Shown here: positions 33,512-40,194 of the stretch, in pieces
How the letters are laid out: each line of letters starts with the position of its first letter
How positions within the stretch are numbered: position 1 is the first letter of the stretch
Source of the DNA: Cytophagales bacterium
Lineage (GTDB): Bacteria; Bacteroidota; Bacteroidia; Cytophagales; Spirosomataceae
Length of the DNA stretch: 45,100 nucleotides
Direction: 5' to 3'
Assembly (NCBI GenBank): GCA_004292855.1
Contig: RDXN01000078.1
Span: 1 to 45,100, forward strand
The notes under the pieces: generated by a model
Told to the model about the DNA's origin: nothing
What the model saw: only the letters and a program-made list of their open reading frames with translations
Databases searched by the model: none
Made by a program: the position numbers and the translations under genes

Positions 33512-35641
33512 TTACCGACTTTCAATAACTCCCTGCACGGTGCGGCTACAGCCGTTACCATTCCGAACGGTGATTCGGAAGGCACCCTCCCTGACGGTGA
33601 AAATACCCGTGTTGTTGCTATCGAACTGGTTAATCTGGTAACCGTTGACGCACACCATTGCCCCCTGATACTCGTAACTGGTGCCGCCAAACACTTGAAA
33701 CTGCTGCCCCGGCGTGGCCGGAATCGTTACGGTGGGCGCACCGGCCACCACCGTGCCATTGTTGAACACCAGCGTTACGGTGGGCAGTGTGCCACCGCCT
33801 GTACCAATAGTTATCGGGGTGGCCGTGGCCGAACATCCGCTGGTGGCCGTGGCACTTAGGCCGTAGGTACCTGCCGACATCACCACCCGCGTGGGTGCGG
33901 TGCTGTTATCGTCCCAGAGGTAGGTGGTCCCCGCTGGCCCGTTGGCCGTGAGCGTGATCGACGTGATTTCGCAACCAAGGGCCGGGGCACTCGCCCCGAT
34001 GCTCACGGCGGTCAGGGCCGTATTGATTTGTACCGTAGTAGTGGTGCTGCTGGTGCAACCCGTGCTTAGGTCGGTGATAGTCACTGAGTAGGGGCCGGTA
34101 TCGGCGGCTGTGGCTGTACCTGCTGTAGCATTGGGGCCAGTAAGGCCGGTGCCAGCGAAGGCGTAGGTGAACGAACCCGCGCTACTGGTGGAGGCCGTGA
34201 GCGTAACGCTGGTTTGGGTGCAGGTAATGGGGCCACTGGCTACCAGCGAGGGGTTAGCCGGGGGCACGCCCACGGTTAGGCTCGCAACGGTAGTACCGGT
34301 GAGCGGAGTTGGCGTTGTCGCATCGGCAACCGTGACCGTGAGCGTTCGGATACCCGACACGCCCGCCCCTGCCGTTGCCACCACCGTGGTGCCGGTAGCG
34401 GAGGTGGAACCGCCCGCAAACGTTATGCCCGCCGGTGCTACCCACGTATAGGTGTAGGGAGCCGTGCCATTTGCTCCCGATGCGGTGAGGGTCGTACTCT
34501 GGCCCGTGCAGAAGGCAAGGTTACCGCTAACGGTGGCCGTGGCGGAGGTTATTGGCGTAATGGTGATGAAACCGTTTGCATTTATTCCATCACTTCCCGT
34601 TGCTCCGATTGAGGTAAACGTGGGACCAATAAAGCTGGAACCACCACCACCACCACCGCCAAAAATCATCTGCTTTCGTCCAACGTAAGTGCCACTTGCA
34701 CCGCTGCCACCGCCATAATAACCACCACCACCACCGCCAGCTAATGCTGTACCAGCCGTAGATAGCGTAGCCTCGGCTCCCTGGCCTAAACTTCCTGCCA
34801 CACCTGCGGTAGTCTGTGAAATGGTTACAGTTACAGTAGCCGGAATAGGACCAGACGTTTGGAAAACACCAGCCAGTCCGCCAGCGGCATCAGTACCACC
34901 ATGCCCACCGGCATTAATTCTAATGGTTTCCGATGCGGGGACCCCTCCGGGGTGGCTATCTTCGAAACCACTACCAGAACCACCCGGATATGGGGTCGAA
35001 AACGCACCACCATATCCGCCCGCGCCCATTCTGCGATTCGGGTCATCCGTTGCCTCACTAGCTGTACTAATTAATTCAGCCCCCGAACCACCACCGCCAC
35101 CAGCAACAACGACCCGGTTACTTAGAGCAGTACCGCCAACCCGGATATCAGAACCGCCACCCCCGCCATTCGAAAACATATTTATACTCGCCGTAAGACT
35201 TGCCCTATCTGTAACATTAGCCACACTACCACCGCCGTTGAAACCGCCAACTCCTCCTGCGCTTGCTGTACAGCCAACGTAGAGATTGAGGACCTGCCCG
35301 GGAGTCACGGAGAGTCTCCCATTAATCAATGCTCCTCTACCACCGGAATGTCCGATTACAGTTGAAAGGAGAGGTGCTGAGGTATATTGACTCATCCCCC
35401 CGTCGGCTCCTTTCACCGTTACACTAAGTGAAGTGATGCCAGCCGGCACGGTATAGGTTTGGGCCGCCCCCGTGCAGGTAAACGAGGTGGTCTGAGAAAA
35501 GGCGGGACGGGCTGTGCCCAGGACGAGGAGGGTGAACAGGAGTCCACCCCAAAAGTAGAACAAATTGCGCCCACGAGCGGGGCCAGACAAAGAGAGAAAA
35601 GACGCGGCCCAAAGCCGGTAGTGGAGTAGAGAGGTTTGCAT
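33512..35641 (-). CDS. Secreted glycine-rich surface protein with shared stalk
   Basis: Encodes 709 residues from the ATG at 35641; a GTG two codons upstream is less likely. It has a long signal peptide of about 50 residues (MQTSLLHYRLWAASF...FWGGLLFTLLVLGTARPAFSQT), closely related to that of the SBBP protein. Residues about 50-350 are a glycine-rich domain with repeated GGGGGGS-type runs, reminiscent of the Gly-rich domains of ALK/LTK-like and bacterial surface proteins. Three stalk domains follow (TYTWVAPAGI..., ITCTQTSVTLTA..., LGCEITSITLTAN...), nearly parallel to those of the NHL protein. The TVQG-ending 95-residue domain closes it. It lies downstream of the response-regulator gene on the same strand. 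Confidence 0.87.
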   Translation of the reverse strand: MQTSLLHYRLWAASFLSLSGPARGRNLFYFWGGLLFTLLVLGTARPAFSQTTSFTCTGAAQTYTVPAGITSLSVTVKGADGGMSQYTSAPLLSTVIGHSGGRGALINGRLSVTPGQVLNLYVGCTASAGGVGGFNGGGSVANVTDRASLTASINMFSNGGGGGSDIRVGGTALSNRVVVAGGGGGSGAELISTASEATDDPNRRMGAGGYGGAFSTPYPGGSGSGFEDSHPGGVPASETIRINAGGHGGTDAAGGLAGVFQTSGPIPATVTVTISQTTAGVAGSLGQGAEATLSTAGTALAGGGGGGYYGGGSGASGTYVGRKQMIFGGGGGGGSSFIGPTFTSIGATGSDGINANGFITITPITSATATVSGNLAFCTGQSTTLTASGANGTAPYTYTWVAPAGITFAGGSTSATGTTVVATAGAGVSGIRTLTVTVADATTPTPLTGTTVASLTVGVPPANPSLVASGPITCTQTSVTLTASTSSAGSFTYAFAGTGLTGPNATAGTATAADTGPYSVTITDLSTGCTSSTTTTVQINTALTAVSIGASAPALGCEITSITLTANGPAGTTYLWDDNSTAPTRVVMSAGTYGLSATATSGCSATATPITIGTGGGTLPTVTLVFNNGTVVAGAPTVTIPATPGQQFQVFGGTSYEYQGAMVCVNGYQINQFDSNNTGIFTVREGAFRITVRNGNGCSRTVQGVIESR

Positions 35642-35696
35642 AAACACAGTTTAGTTTTACAAACCCCAAAGAACTTAGCATTTTTACCCAAAAAAA

Positions 35697-35714
35697 ATAC
35701 CCGGTATCGGGTAT
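35697..35714. terminator. Palindrome ATACCCG-GTAT-CGGGTAT after response-regulator gene
   Basis: On the minus strand this stem is preceded by A-rich sequence and followed by T8, so it is a good intrinsic terminator for the kinase/regulator operon ending at 35748. It also resembles the candidate operator (TACCCG...CGGGTA, spacer 4 instead of 2) and is centred 35 bp from GTTCTTTG (35667-35674), a poor -7 box, upstream of the glycine-rich protein gene. It may serve both functions; the terminator role is the safer reading. Confidence 0.6.
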
Positions 35715-35747
35715 TTTTGATTAAAAAATGAGGGTGTTTTTTTAATC

Positions 35748-36395
35748 TCAATCACTTTCTGTTAGCTTATCCTCCAGCTTGTTTAGAAAATCGTAGAACT
35801 GCTTTTCGGTATTGAACGGGAGCTTTCGTTTAATATTCCGCCGATGGGCCTGTACCGTGTGGTAGCTTAGTGAAAGCTGGTCGGCCATCTGCTCCGACGA
35901 TAGCCCCGCTTTGACCAGTTTCAGAATCTCCACTTCGCGCCGGGTGAGCTGGTATTTGAGCCAGAAATAGTCGGGCGGCACCGACGGCGACACACTCACA
36001 ACGTCGGTCTCGAACACCCGCTCACCCAGCATCACCCATTCGAGCAACAGCAGCAGCCGCCTGGCTGAAATCGACTTGGCCAGGTAGCCATCCACGTGCA
36101 GGGCGTCGAAGCGGGCAACTTCCGCTGGCTCGGCATACATGCTCACCACCACAATCCGGCAGGGGAAAGACAGTTGCCGGATCTGCCGCACCACGGCCAA
36201 CCCATCCAGATTAGGCATGTTAAAATCCACCAGTACCAGGTCGGGTTTGTGTTGCGCACAAACGGCCTGCGCCTGTCGGCTGTCGTAGACCTGCTCCACC
36301 ACCCTGAAGTCAGTGGTGTCGTTGAGGATCGTTTTGAGGCCATCGCTAAAGAGCTGATGATCGTCGATGAGGATGGTTCGGTAGGGCTTCGTCAT
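35748..36395 (-). CDS. LuxR/NarL-type response regulator
   Basis: Encodes 215 residues. The receiver domain has the acidic pair in LIDDHQLF, the phosphoacceptor Asp in LVLVDFNMPNLDG, and the late Lys in YLAKSIS. The LuxR-type helix-turn-helix is LTRREVEILKLVKAGLSSEQMADQLSLSYHTVQAHRRNIKRKL. The gene overlaps the end of the 7TMR-DISM kinase gene by 50 bp, so the two are surely co-expressed partners. Candidate targets are the identical palindromes upstream of the kinase gene and the metalloprotease gene. Confidence 0.96.
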   Translation of the reverse strand: MTKPYRTILIDDHQLFSDGLKTILNDTTDFRVVEQVYDSRQAQAVCAQHKPDLVLVDFNMPNLDGLAVVRQIRQLSFPCRIVVVSMYAEPAEVARFDALHVDGYLAKSISARRLLLLLEWVMLGERVFETDVVSVSPSVPPDYFWLKYQLTRREVEILKLVKAGLSSEQMADQLSLSYHTVQAHRRNIKRKLPFNTEKQFYDFLNKLEDKLTESD

Positions 36396-38286
36396 GGTGA
36401 ATGGTTAAAAGAACGCTCGTTCCGGTGGGGGCCGGGTCGAAGAGAAGGTCAATCTGAGCCAGTTCGGCCCGTTTCGTCATGTTTTGCAGGCCAACGCCAT
36501 TGGTACGGGCCGAGTCGAAGTCGAAACCAACCCCGTCGTCTTCCACCGACACCTCTACTGAGTCATCATCCCCGAAAAACTGTACGTACACCTGGCTCGC
36601 GCCCGAATGCCGCACAATATTAGTAAACAACTCCTGCACAATGTGATAAATGCTCTGTTGCTGAAGGGTAGGCAGTTGGTTGGCCCGGTTGTTGGAATGA
36701 TCTTTAAACACAAACCGGATGTCGGAGAAATCATTGAACCGCCCCACCAGCGTTTCCACTTTCTCGGTCAGGGTGCGGTTGTTATCTTTGATCAGGTTAT
36801 GGCTTAGAAAACGCAGTTCGGTAATGGCGGTATGAATAAGCTGGAGGCTCTTGTCGGCGTCGGCCTGCGGGCGGCTGAGGTAGCCCTTAGCCGCAGCCAG
36901 GGTGTTGCCCACCTGATCGTGCAGGTCGCGGCCAATGCGTTCGACCTCGGCCCGGCGTAGGGCGTTAGCTTCCGCCCGCGCCTGCCGAACCTCTTTCAGC
37001 ATCTGCCGTTTGCTGATGTGCTCTCGTCGAAATTGCACCACGGTCAGGTAGGTGAGCAACCCAATGAGCAAGAGGGGGTTTTGGGCCGGGGCTGGGTATT
37101 TAAGCAACGACACGTTGTGGGTCATCAGGAACTCAACCGCTTTGGTCACGACCATATCACCCGCAAACAGCAACATAAATACCCCCATGTAGGCAATCCC
37201 TTTCCGCCGATAGGCCAGAAAACTGAAATAAGCCATCCAGCACAAGCCAATATGAGTCATCACCATCAGGGTCCGGTTGATGGGTACGTTCAGGTATGCG
37301 TAAACCGGGGGTGGCAACAAATGCAGTAATACGCAAGCCAGATTAACCCCAATGATGGTCCACATAGCGGGTTTGTACCAGCGCAAGCCCCGAACAGCCG
37401 ACTTAAAGGCCTGATACAGATACAGTTGCGCTATAGCGTTGAGTAGGAACCAGAAACAGGAGCTAATGTTACTGCTGTTGAACGACAGGAAGTTGGGATA
37501 CGGAAGCCCGCTCAGGTAGCCGTAATAGGCACAGGCCATCAGCATGGTCACCAGCATCACGTAGCCGTAGGTACGCATGAGCAGACTGGGGGTGGCAAGC
37601 CCAACCACCAGCGAAACCAGCCCAATGATCAGGCAACTGAATATAACCAGCAATTCTTCCATCGTGTTGGCCAGCAATCGCCCCGTAAAGAAGCTCCGAA
37701 GGCTCAGTTGCAGATCGAACTCGTGGTAGCCTACATAGCCATTGGTTCGGAGTAATATCCCCGTGGTTTGGCCCGGTGGCAGGATGAGGGGGAAGGCATA
37801 TCGATAACTGAGAAAGAACCGATCTGCCAGGGGCGTACTCTGGCGGAGGGTGGCCACTGAGTCGAGCCGAGCCAATCGTGGCCCGACCTGTACCAGAAAC
37901 AGCGTGGCCCGCCCGCAGCGATAGGGCGGGAACGACAGCACCACCTCTTTGGGTGTAGCGGTGGGGTTGGTCAGCGGAAAATAAACCCAGCCTTCCGGCA
38001 CGTTGGACGAGTGTCCGTGTATAACCGCATGAGGGTATTCATTGGGTTTGAACACCCGCCCGATTCGTTGCCGGAGCGTGTCCGTTGACTCACCCGGAAT
38101 GGGCCGAAAGTCCGGTGCCGCCAGCACCCGGTTGTTGAGCGAAACCCGTTCAAACGAATCGGTCAGGCGGTAGCCAACCCCGTCTGGGATAACGGTCGAT
38201 GGTCGGGAAACCAGATTCAGAAGCGTTACGGTCAGCAGGCCTATTCCGTACAGAATCAGGCCAACGCGCAATCGAAGCAGAGACAT
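36346..38286 (-). CDS. 7TMR-DISM sensor histidine kinase (HisKA_3 type)
   Basis: Encodes 646 residues from the ATG at 38286 (MSLLRLRVGLIL); the open frame runs further upstream only because it joins a surface-gene remnant. After one N-terminal helix comes a periplasmic 7TMR-DISMED2-like domain (around 40-200: EGWVYFPLTNPT...VVLSFPPYRCGRATLF), then seven membrane helices (around 205-425), a short coiled coil, and a HisKA_3 domain with the phospho-His in ERIGRDLHDQVGNTLAAAKGY (near 454). The NarL-type ATPase domain (FTNIVRHSGAS, VEDDGVGFD, GLQNMTKRAE) ends it. DISM receptors are thought to sense carbohydrates or other small ligands. Its promoter carries the operator copy B, so it is probably autoregulated. 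Confidence 0.95.
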   Translation of the reverse strand: MSLLRLRVGLILYGIGLLTVTLLNLVSRPSTVIPDGVGYRLTDSFERVSLNNRVLAAPDFRPIPGESTDTLRQRIGRVFKPNEYPHAVIHGHSSNVPEGWVYFPLTNPTATPKEVVLSFPPYRCGRATLFLVQVGPRLARLDSVATLRQSTPLADRFFLSYRYAFPLILPPGQTTGILLRTNGYVGYHEFDLQLSLRSFFTGRLLANTMEELLVIFSCLIIGLVSLVVGLATPSLLMRTYGYVMLVTMLMACAYYGYLSGLPYPNFLSFNSSNISSCFWFLLNAIAQLYLYQAFKSAVRGLRWYKPAMWTIIGVNLACVLLHLLPPPVYAYLNVPINRTLMVMTHIGLCWMAYFSFLAYRRKGIAYMGVFMLLFAGDMVVTKAVEFLMTHNVSLLKYPAPAQNPLLLIGLLTYLTVVQFRREHISKRQMLKEVRQARAEANALRRAEVERIGRDLHDQVGNTLAAAKGYLSRPQADADKSLQLIHTAITELRFLSHNLIKDNNRTLTEKVETLVGRFNDFSDIRFVFKDHSNNRANQLPTLQQQSIYHIVQELFTNIVRHSGASQVYVQFFGDDDSVEVSVEDDGVGFDFDSARTNGVGLQNMTKRAELAQIDLLFDPAPTGTSVLLTIHHDEALPNHPHRRSSAL

Positions 38287-38311
38287 TGACGGTGGGTGAT
38301 TGAGGCAATGG

Positions 38312-38319
38312 CAAATATA
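38312..38319 (-). promoter_or_regulatory. -7 box of the kinase/response-regulator operon
   Basis: Minus-strand TATATTTG is a perfect TAnnTTTG match, 26 bp before the start codon at 38286. Its centre lies 35 bp from the centre of the palindrome at 38343-38358, and no separate -33 TTG is visible, as expected for an activator-dependent promoter. Confidence 0.6.
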
Positions 38320-38338
38320 CGTATCGCAAACTAAGCAT

Positions 38339-38366
38339 ACCCCTACCCGAACGGGTAGTTTTGGGG
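38339..38366. promoter_or_regulatory. Candidate operator, copy B (CTACCCG-AA-CGGGTAG)
   Basis: This 28-bp stretch is identical to 33276-33303, including the flanks ACCC and TTTTGGGG. It lies directly upstream of the kinase promoter, centred near -42 by the TATATTTG box. The same placement at two otherwise unrelated promoters argues for a functional site rather than a dispersed repeat. Confidence 0.6.
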
Positions 38367-38385
38367 TTGAACGGTCGTAAAACGG

Positions 38386-38540
38386 ACAAAAAAAACGCCT
38401 GACTCCCTGCACCGTGCGGCTGCAACCCGTAGCGTCGCGCGCGATGGATGATAACGAAGGGGCCACCTCGTTTGATGGTGAAAATGCCATTCGTATTTCG
38501 TCGGTCTGCCGAATCTCGTAGCCGTTGGTATGGTAGTGTC
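38386..38540 (-). pseudogene. Remnant of shared surface-protein 3' end (copy 2)
   Basis: The minus strand shows NGYEIRQTD, then after one frameshift TNGIFTIKRGGPFVII, then after another RDATGCSRTVQGV, so it is a decayed copy of the C-terminal domain. Its stop codon is gone: the sequence joins half of the ACGCCTGACTC hairpin (38386-38404) with the other half deleted. This gap (38287-38609) holds the kinase promoter and operator, this remnant, and the promoter of the PD-(D/E)XK-like gene copy 2; no intact gene is present. Confidence 0.82.
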
Positions 38541-38562
38541 AAAAGTCCTTTAGCCAGGTGGG

Positions 38563-38590
38563 TTGTTCTTAAAAAATGACTGTAACTTTG
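38563..38590 (+). promoter_or_regulatory. Promoter of PD-(D/E)XK-like gene, copy 2
   Basis: TTG at 38563-38565 and TAACTTTG at 38583-38590, 17 bp apart, fit the Bacteroidota pattern. The ATG follows at 38610, giving a leader of about 13 nt. The -7 box and the ATAAACCGA after it are shared with copy 1; the -33 region is not. Confidence 0.55.
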
Positions 38591-38609
38591 TCATAAACCG
38601 ACTCAGACA

Positions 38610-39257
38610 ATGACCACGCTGGAAAAATCATTTGTCACCTGTACAATTAAGTATCTCGAAAAAACCTTCAAACTACAGGAGCAAAACGCGCTACCCTCGC
38701 TCAATGCCTGGTTGGCGATAGAGGCTCCTATCTCCGACTTTGAACGGCAGGCTTTGCTGCATTACCAGCAAGTACTTCAATTCAATTACCGAGACTGGTA
38801 CGAAACCGAATTAGACTCTCACTTTATCGGTCCCATATTTGCCCTTGTCAATTTCTCAACTCCCCTTTTCAATCACTTCGAGGAGCGTGAACTCTCGGCA
38901 GTGGTCGATGATATTCGGCTCTATGGACGTCCCGATGGCCTCATAGCCAGCGGTCGGCGCGACCCGGAAGCTCCTTACTTTGCGTTTCAGGAATACAAAC
39001 GAAATATCGACCCCAATGGCGATCCCGCCGGGCAGTGCCTTGCGGCTATGTTGGTTGGCCAAACTCTGGGCGACGACCCCATGCAACCGCTCTATGGTTG
39101 CTTTGTGGTGGGTGACCGCTGGCAGTTTATGGCCCTTGAAGGCCGCCACTACGCCATTAGTCCTGGCTTTTTGGCCACCTCCGACGACCTATTTGCTATC
39201 TTCCGCATCCTCAAAGTCCTCAAACAACTAGTAGCCGAGCGAGTAGGCGCGGTTTAA
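38610..39257 (+). CDS. PD-(D/E)XK-like protein, copy 2
   Basis: Encodes 215 residues that differ from the copy at 26076-26723 at nine positions (27, 32, 39, 105, 155, 175, 196, 203, 207), all conservative or mild and none in the putative core Asp109/Glu128/Lys130. Many DNA differences are synonymous, which suggests that both copies are under selection for the protein. The similarity extends past the stop through the sequence TTAAGAC.AGAGCAAAT to the shared hairpin and into a surface-gene 3' end. That 3' end is intact downstream of copy 1 but truncated here by vapC. Function unknown; a nuclease-like fold is inferred. Confidence 0.82.
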   Translation: MTTLEKSFVTCTIKYLEKTFKLQEQNALPSLNAWLAIEAPISDFERQALLHYQQVLQFNYRDWYETELDSHFIGPIFALVNFSTPLFNHFEERELSAVVDDIRLYGRPDGLIASGRRDPEAPYFAFQEYKRNIDPNGDPAGQCLAAMLVGQTLGDDPMQPLYGCFVVGDRWQFMALEGRHYAISPGFLATSDDLFAIFRILKVLKQLVAERVGAV

Positions 39258-39288
39258 GACTAGAGCAAATTACCTGCTGATAACCCCC

Positions 39289-39321
39289 CAAAAAAAACGC
39301 CTGACTCAGGGAGTCAGGCGT
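39289..39321. terminator. Bidirectional terminator hairpin, copy 2
   Basis: After an A8 run, ACGCCTGACTC/GAGTCAGGCGT (39297-39321) forms the same hairpin as at 26759-26783. It closes the plus-strand PD-(D/E)XK-like gene and would terminate minus-strand transcription arriving from vapBC. Confidence 0.82.
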
Positions 39322-39342
39322 TTCCGGTTTTGCCTATTTACA

Positions 39343-39424
39343 CTACCTCACCACCAGCACCCCCTGCACCGTGCGGCTGCAACCCGTAGCGTCGCGCACG
39401 GTGATCGTGAAGGGGCTACCTCGC
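39343..39424 (-). pseudogene. Remnant of shared surface-protein 3' end (copy 3)
   Basis: Minus strand reads RGSPFTITVRDATGCSRTVQGVLVVR and a stop (39343-39345) without frameshift. It is the last 26 codons of the shared C-terminal domain. The rest of the gene is missing: the stop of the VapC-type toxin gene lies 4 bp upstream of the break. The fragment could still be translated only if read through from another gene. Confidence 0.82.
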
Positions 39425-39428
39425 ACGA

Positions 39429-39818
39429 CTACAACACCGCAGGATTAATGTACTTTAACCCAGAAACACGTTTGAAGTCAGCGTCATTATCGGCCAGTAG
39501 TGTCAGATTATAGACGAGGGCAGTAGCCGCAATAATGGCATCGGGCAATCTTATTTTGATGCCCCGCCGGATCTTGATCGTCCGATCAATGACGGCTTCG
39601 GTCAGGGGAAACTCATAACCACTGGCGATAATGGCCGCAATTCCCTCTTTTTGCGAGGTTGTGTCGGGTTTAAAACTGAGTAGCTCAATACGAACAATGA
39701 CCGAGTAATTAATCTCGCTATCAAAAACAGTTTGCATGAAAGCCAGCCCATTGGTCGGGAACGCATTAGACAGGGCTTTGCTGATGCAACTCGTATCTAG
39801 AAGGTATCTCTCTCCCAT
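39429..39818 (-). CDS. vapC: PIN-domain toxin (VapC/FitB type)
   Basis: Encodes 129 residues from the ATG at 39818 (MGERYLLDTS); the open frame extends 22 codons further upstream into the antitoxin gene. PIN-domain acidic residues are in place: Asp8 in LLDTS, Glu45 in VRIELLSF, Asp93 in RLPDAIIAATAL and Asp110/Asp112 in LLADNDADF. VapC toxins are Mg-dependent ribonucleases, often cutting tRNA. The gene overlaps the upstream antitoxin gene by 22 bp, the usual order for a toxin-antitoxin operon. It ends 4 bp before a truncated surface-gene remnant, so its arrival may have caused that truncation. Confidence 0.88.
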   Translation of the reverse strand: MGERYLLDTSCISKALSNAFPTNGLAFMQTVFDSEINYSVIVRIELLSFKPDTTSQKEGIAAIIASGYEFPLTEAVIDRTIKIRRGIKIRLPDAIIAATALVYNLTLLADNDADFKRVSGLKYINPAVL

Positions 39819-40102
39819 GAATCTCGAATAGATCGCAGTTGCTCGTCCATGTCTTTCCGTTGTTCGGTTGTCAGATGCCCCCAACTCCCCACCAGATGGC
39901 CCAAGTTCGCTTTTTTCCGGGGTGGCAGTTCAGGTAGCTCCCCGGCTTTTGCCCTGGGCACGGGGAATTCGTCGTCTGCATCACCCCACTCGTCAACGCC
40001 AATCACCACATTAACTTCTACCTGACGATTGTTCAGGCTGGTAGGCATGGGAATCTGAAGAATCCCATCTTTGACAACGGCGTGTTTTCGAATGATCTGC
40101 AT
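39797..40102 (-). CDS. Antitoxin partner of the PIN-domain toxin
   Basis: Encodes 101 residues from the ATG at 40102 (MQIIRKHAVVKDGILQIPMP). The N-terminal part resembles short beta-strand DNA-binding or DUF2281-like antitoxins; the middle is Pro/acidic and the C-terminus (TTEQRKDMDEQLRSIRDSW) is an amphipathic helix that could wrap the toxin. Position directly upstream of, and overlapping, the VapC-type gene supports the antitoxin call more than sequence does. A perfect inverted repeat TTTGTTGT-N7-ACAACAAA (40114-40136) just upstream is a good candidate for autoregulation. Confidence 0.75.
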   Translation of the reverse strand: MQIIRKHAVVKDGILQIPMPTSLNNRQVEVNVVIGVDEWGDADDEFPVPRAKAGELPELPPRKKANLGHLVGSWGHLTTEQRKDMDEQLRSIRDSWERDTF

Positions 40103-40113
40103 GGCCTGTTTCC

Positions 40114-40136
40114 TTTGTTGTAAAGTTAACAACAAA
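40114..40136. promoter_or_regulatory. Candidate toxin-antitoxin operator
   Basis: TTTGTTGT and ACAACAAA form perfect 8-bp arms around 7 bp, beginning 12 bp upstream of the antitoxin ATG. Toxin-antitoxin complexes commonly bind such a palindrome at their own promoter. Confidence 0.55.
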
Positions 40137-40142
40137 TCCCAC

Positions 40143-40172
40143 AAAAAACGCCTGACTCAGGGAGTCAGGCGT
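40143..40172. terminator. Intrinsic terminator hairpin, copy 3
   Basis: ACGCCTGACTC/GAGTCAGGCGT (40148-40172) with an A6 run on the left gives, on the minus strand, a stem followed by T6, ending the SBBP gene (stop at 40195). It is the third full copy of this hairpin; vapBC begins immediately beyond it. Confidence 0.85.
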
Positions 40173-40194
40173 TTCCGGTTTTTATGCATTCCCA

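Noticed and set aside
34650-35200. Pro-rich open frame on the plus strand opposite the glycine-rich protein
   Set aside because: It is the complement of glycine codon runs in a gene with signal peptide and stalk domains.
35697-35714. Palindrome taken as a certain copy of the kinase/regulator operator
   Set aside because: It has a different spacer and is followed by T8 on the minus strand, so a terminator for the regulator gene is at least as likely; kept only as a weak candidate.
38287-38490. N-terminal extension of the 7TMR-DISM kinase to 38490
   Set aside because: The extension reads through the promoter, operator and a decayed surface-gene end; the ATG at 38286 starts directly at the first membrane helix.
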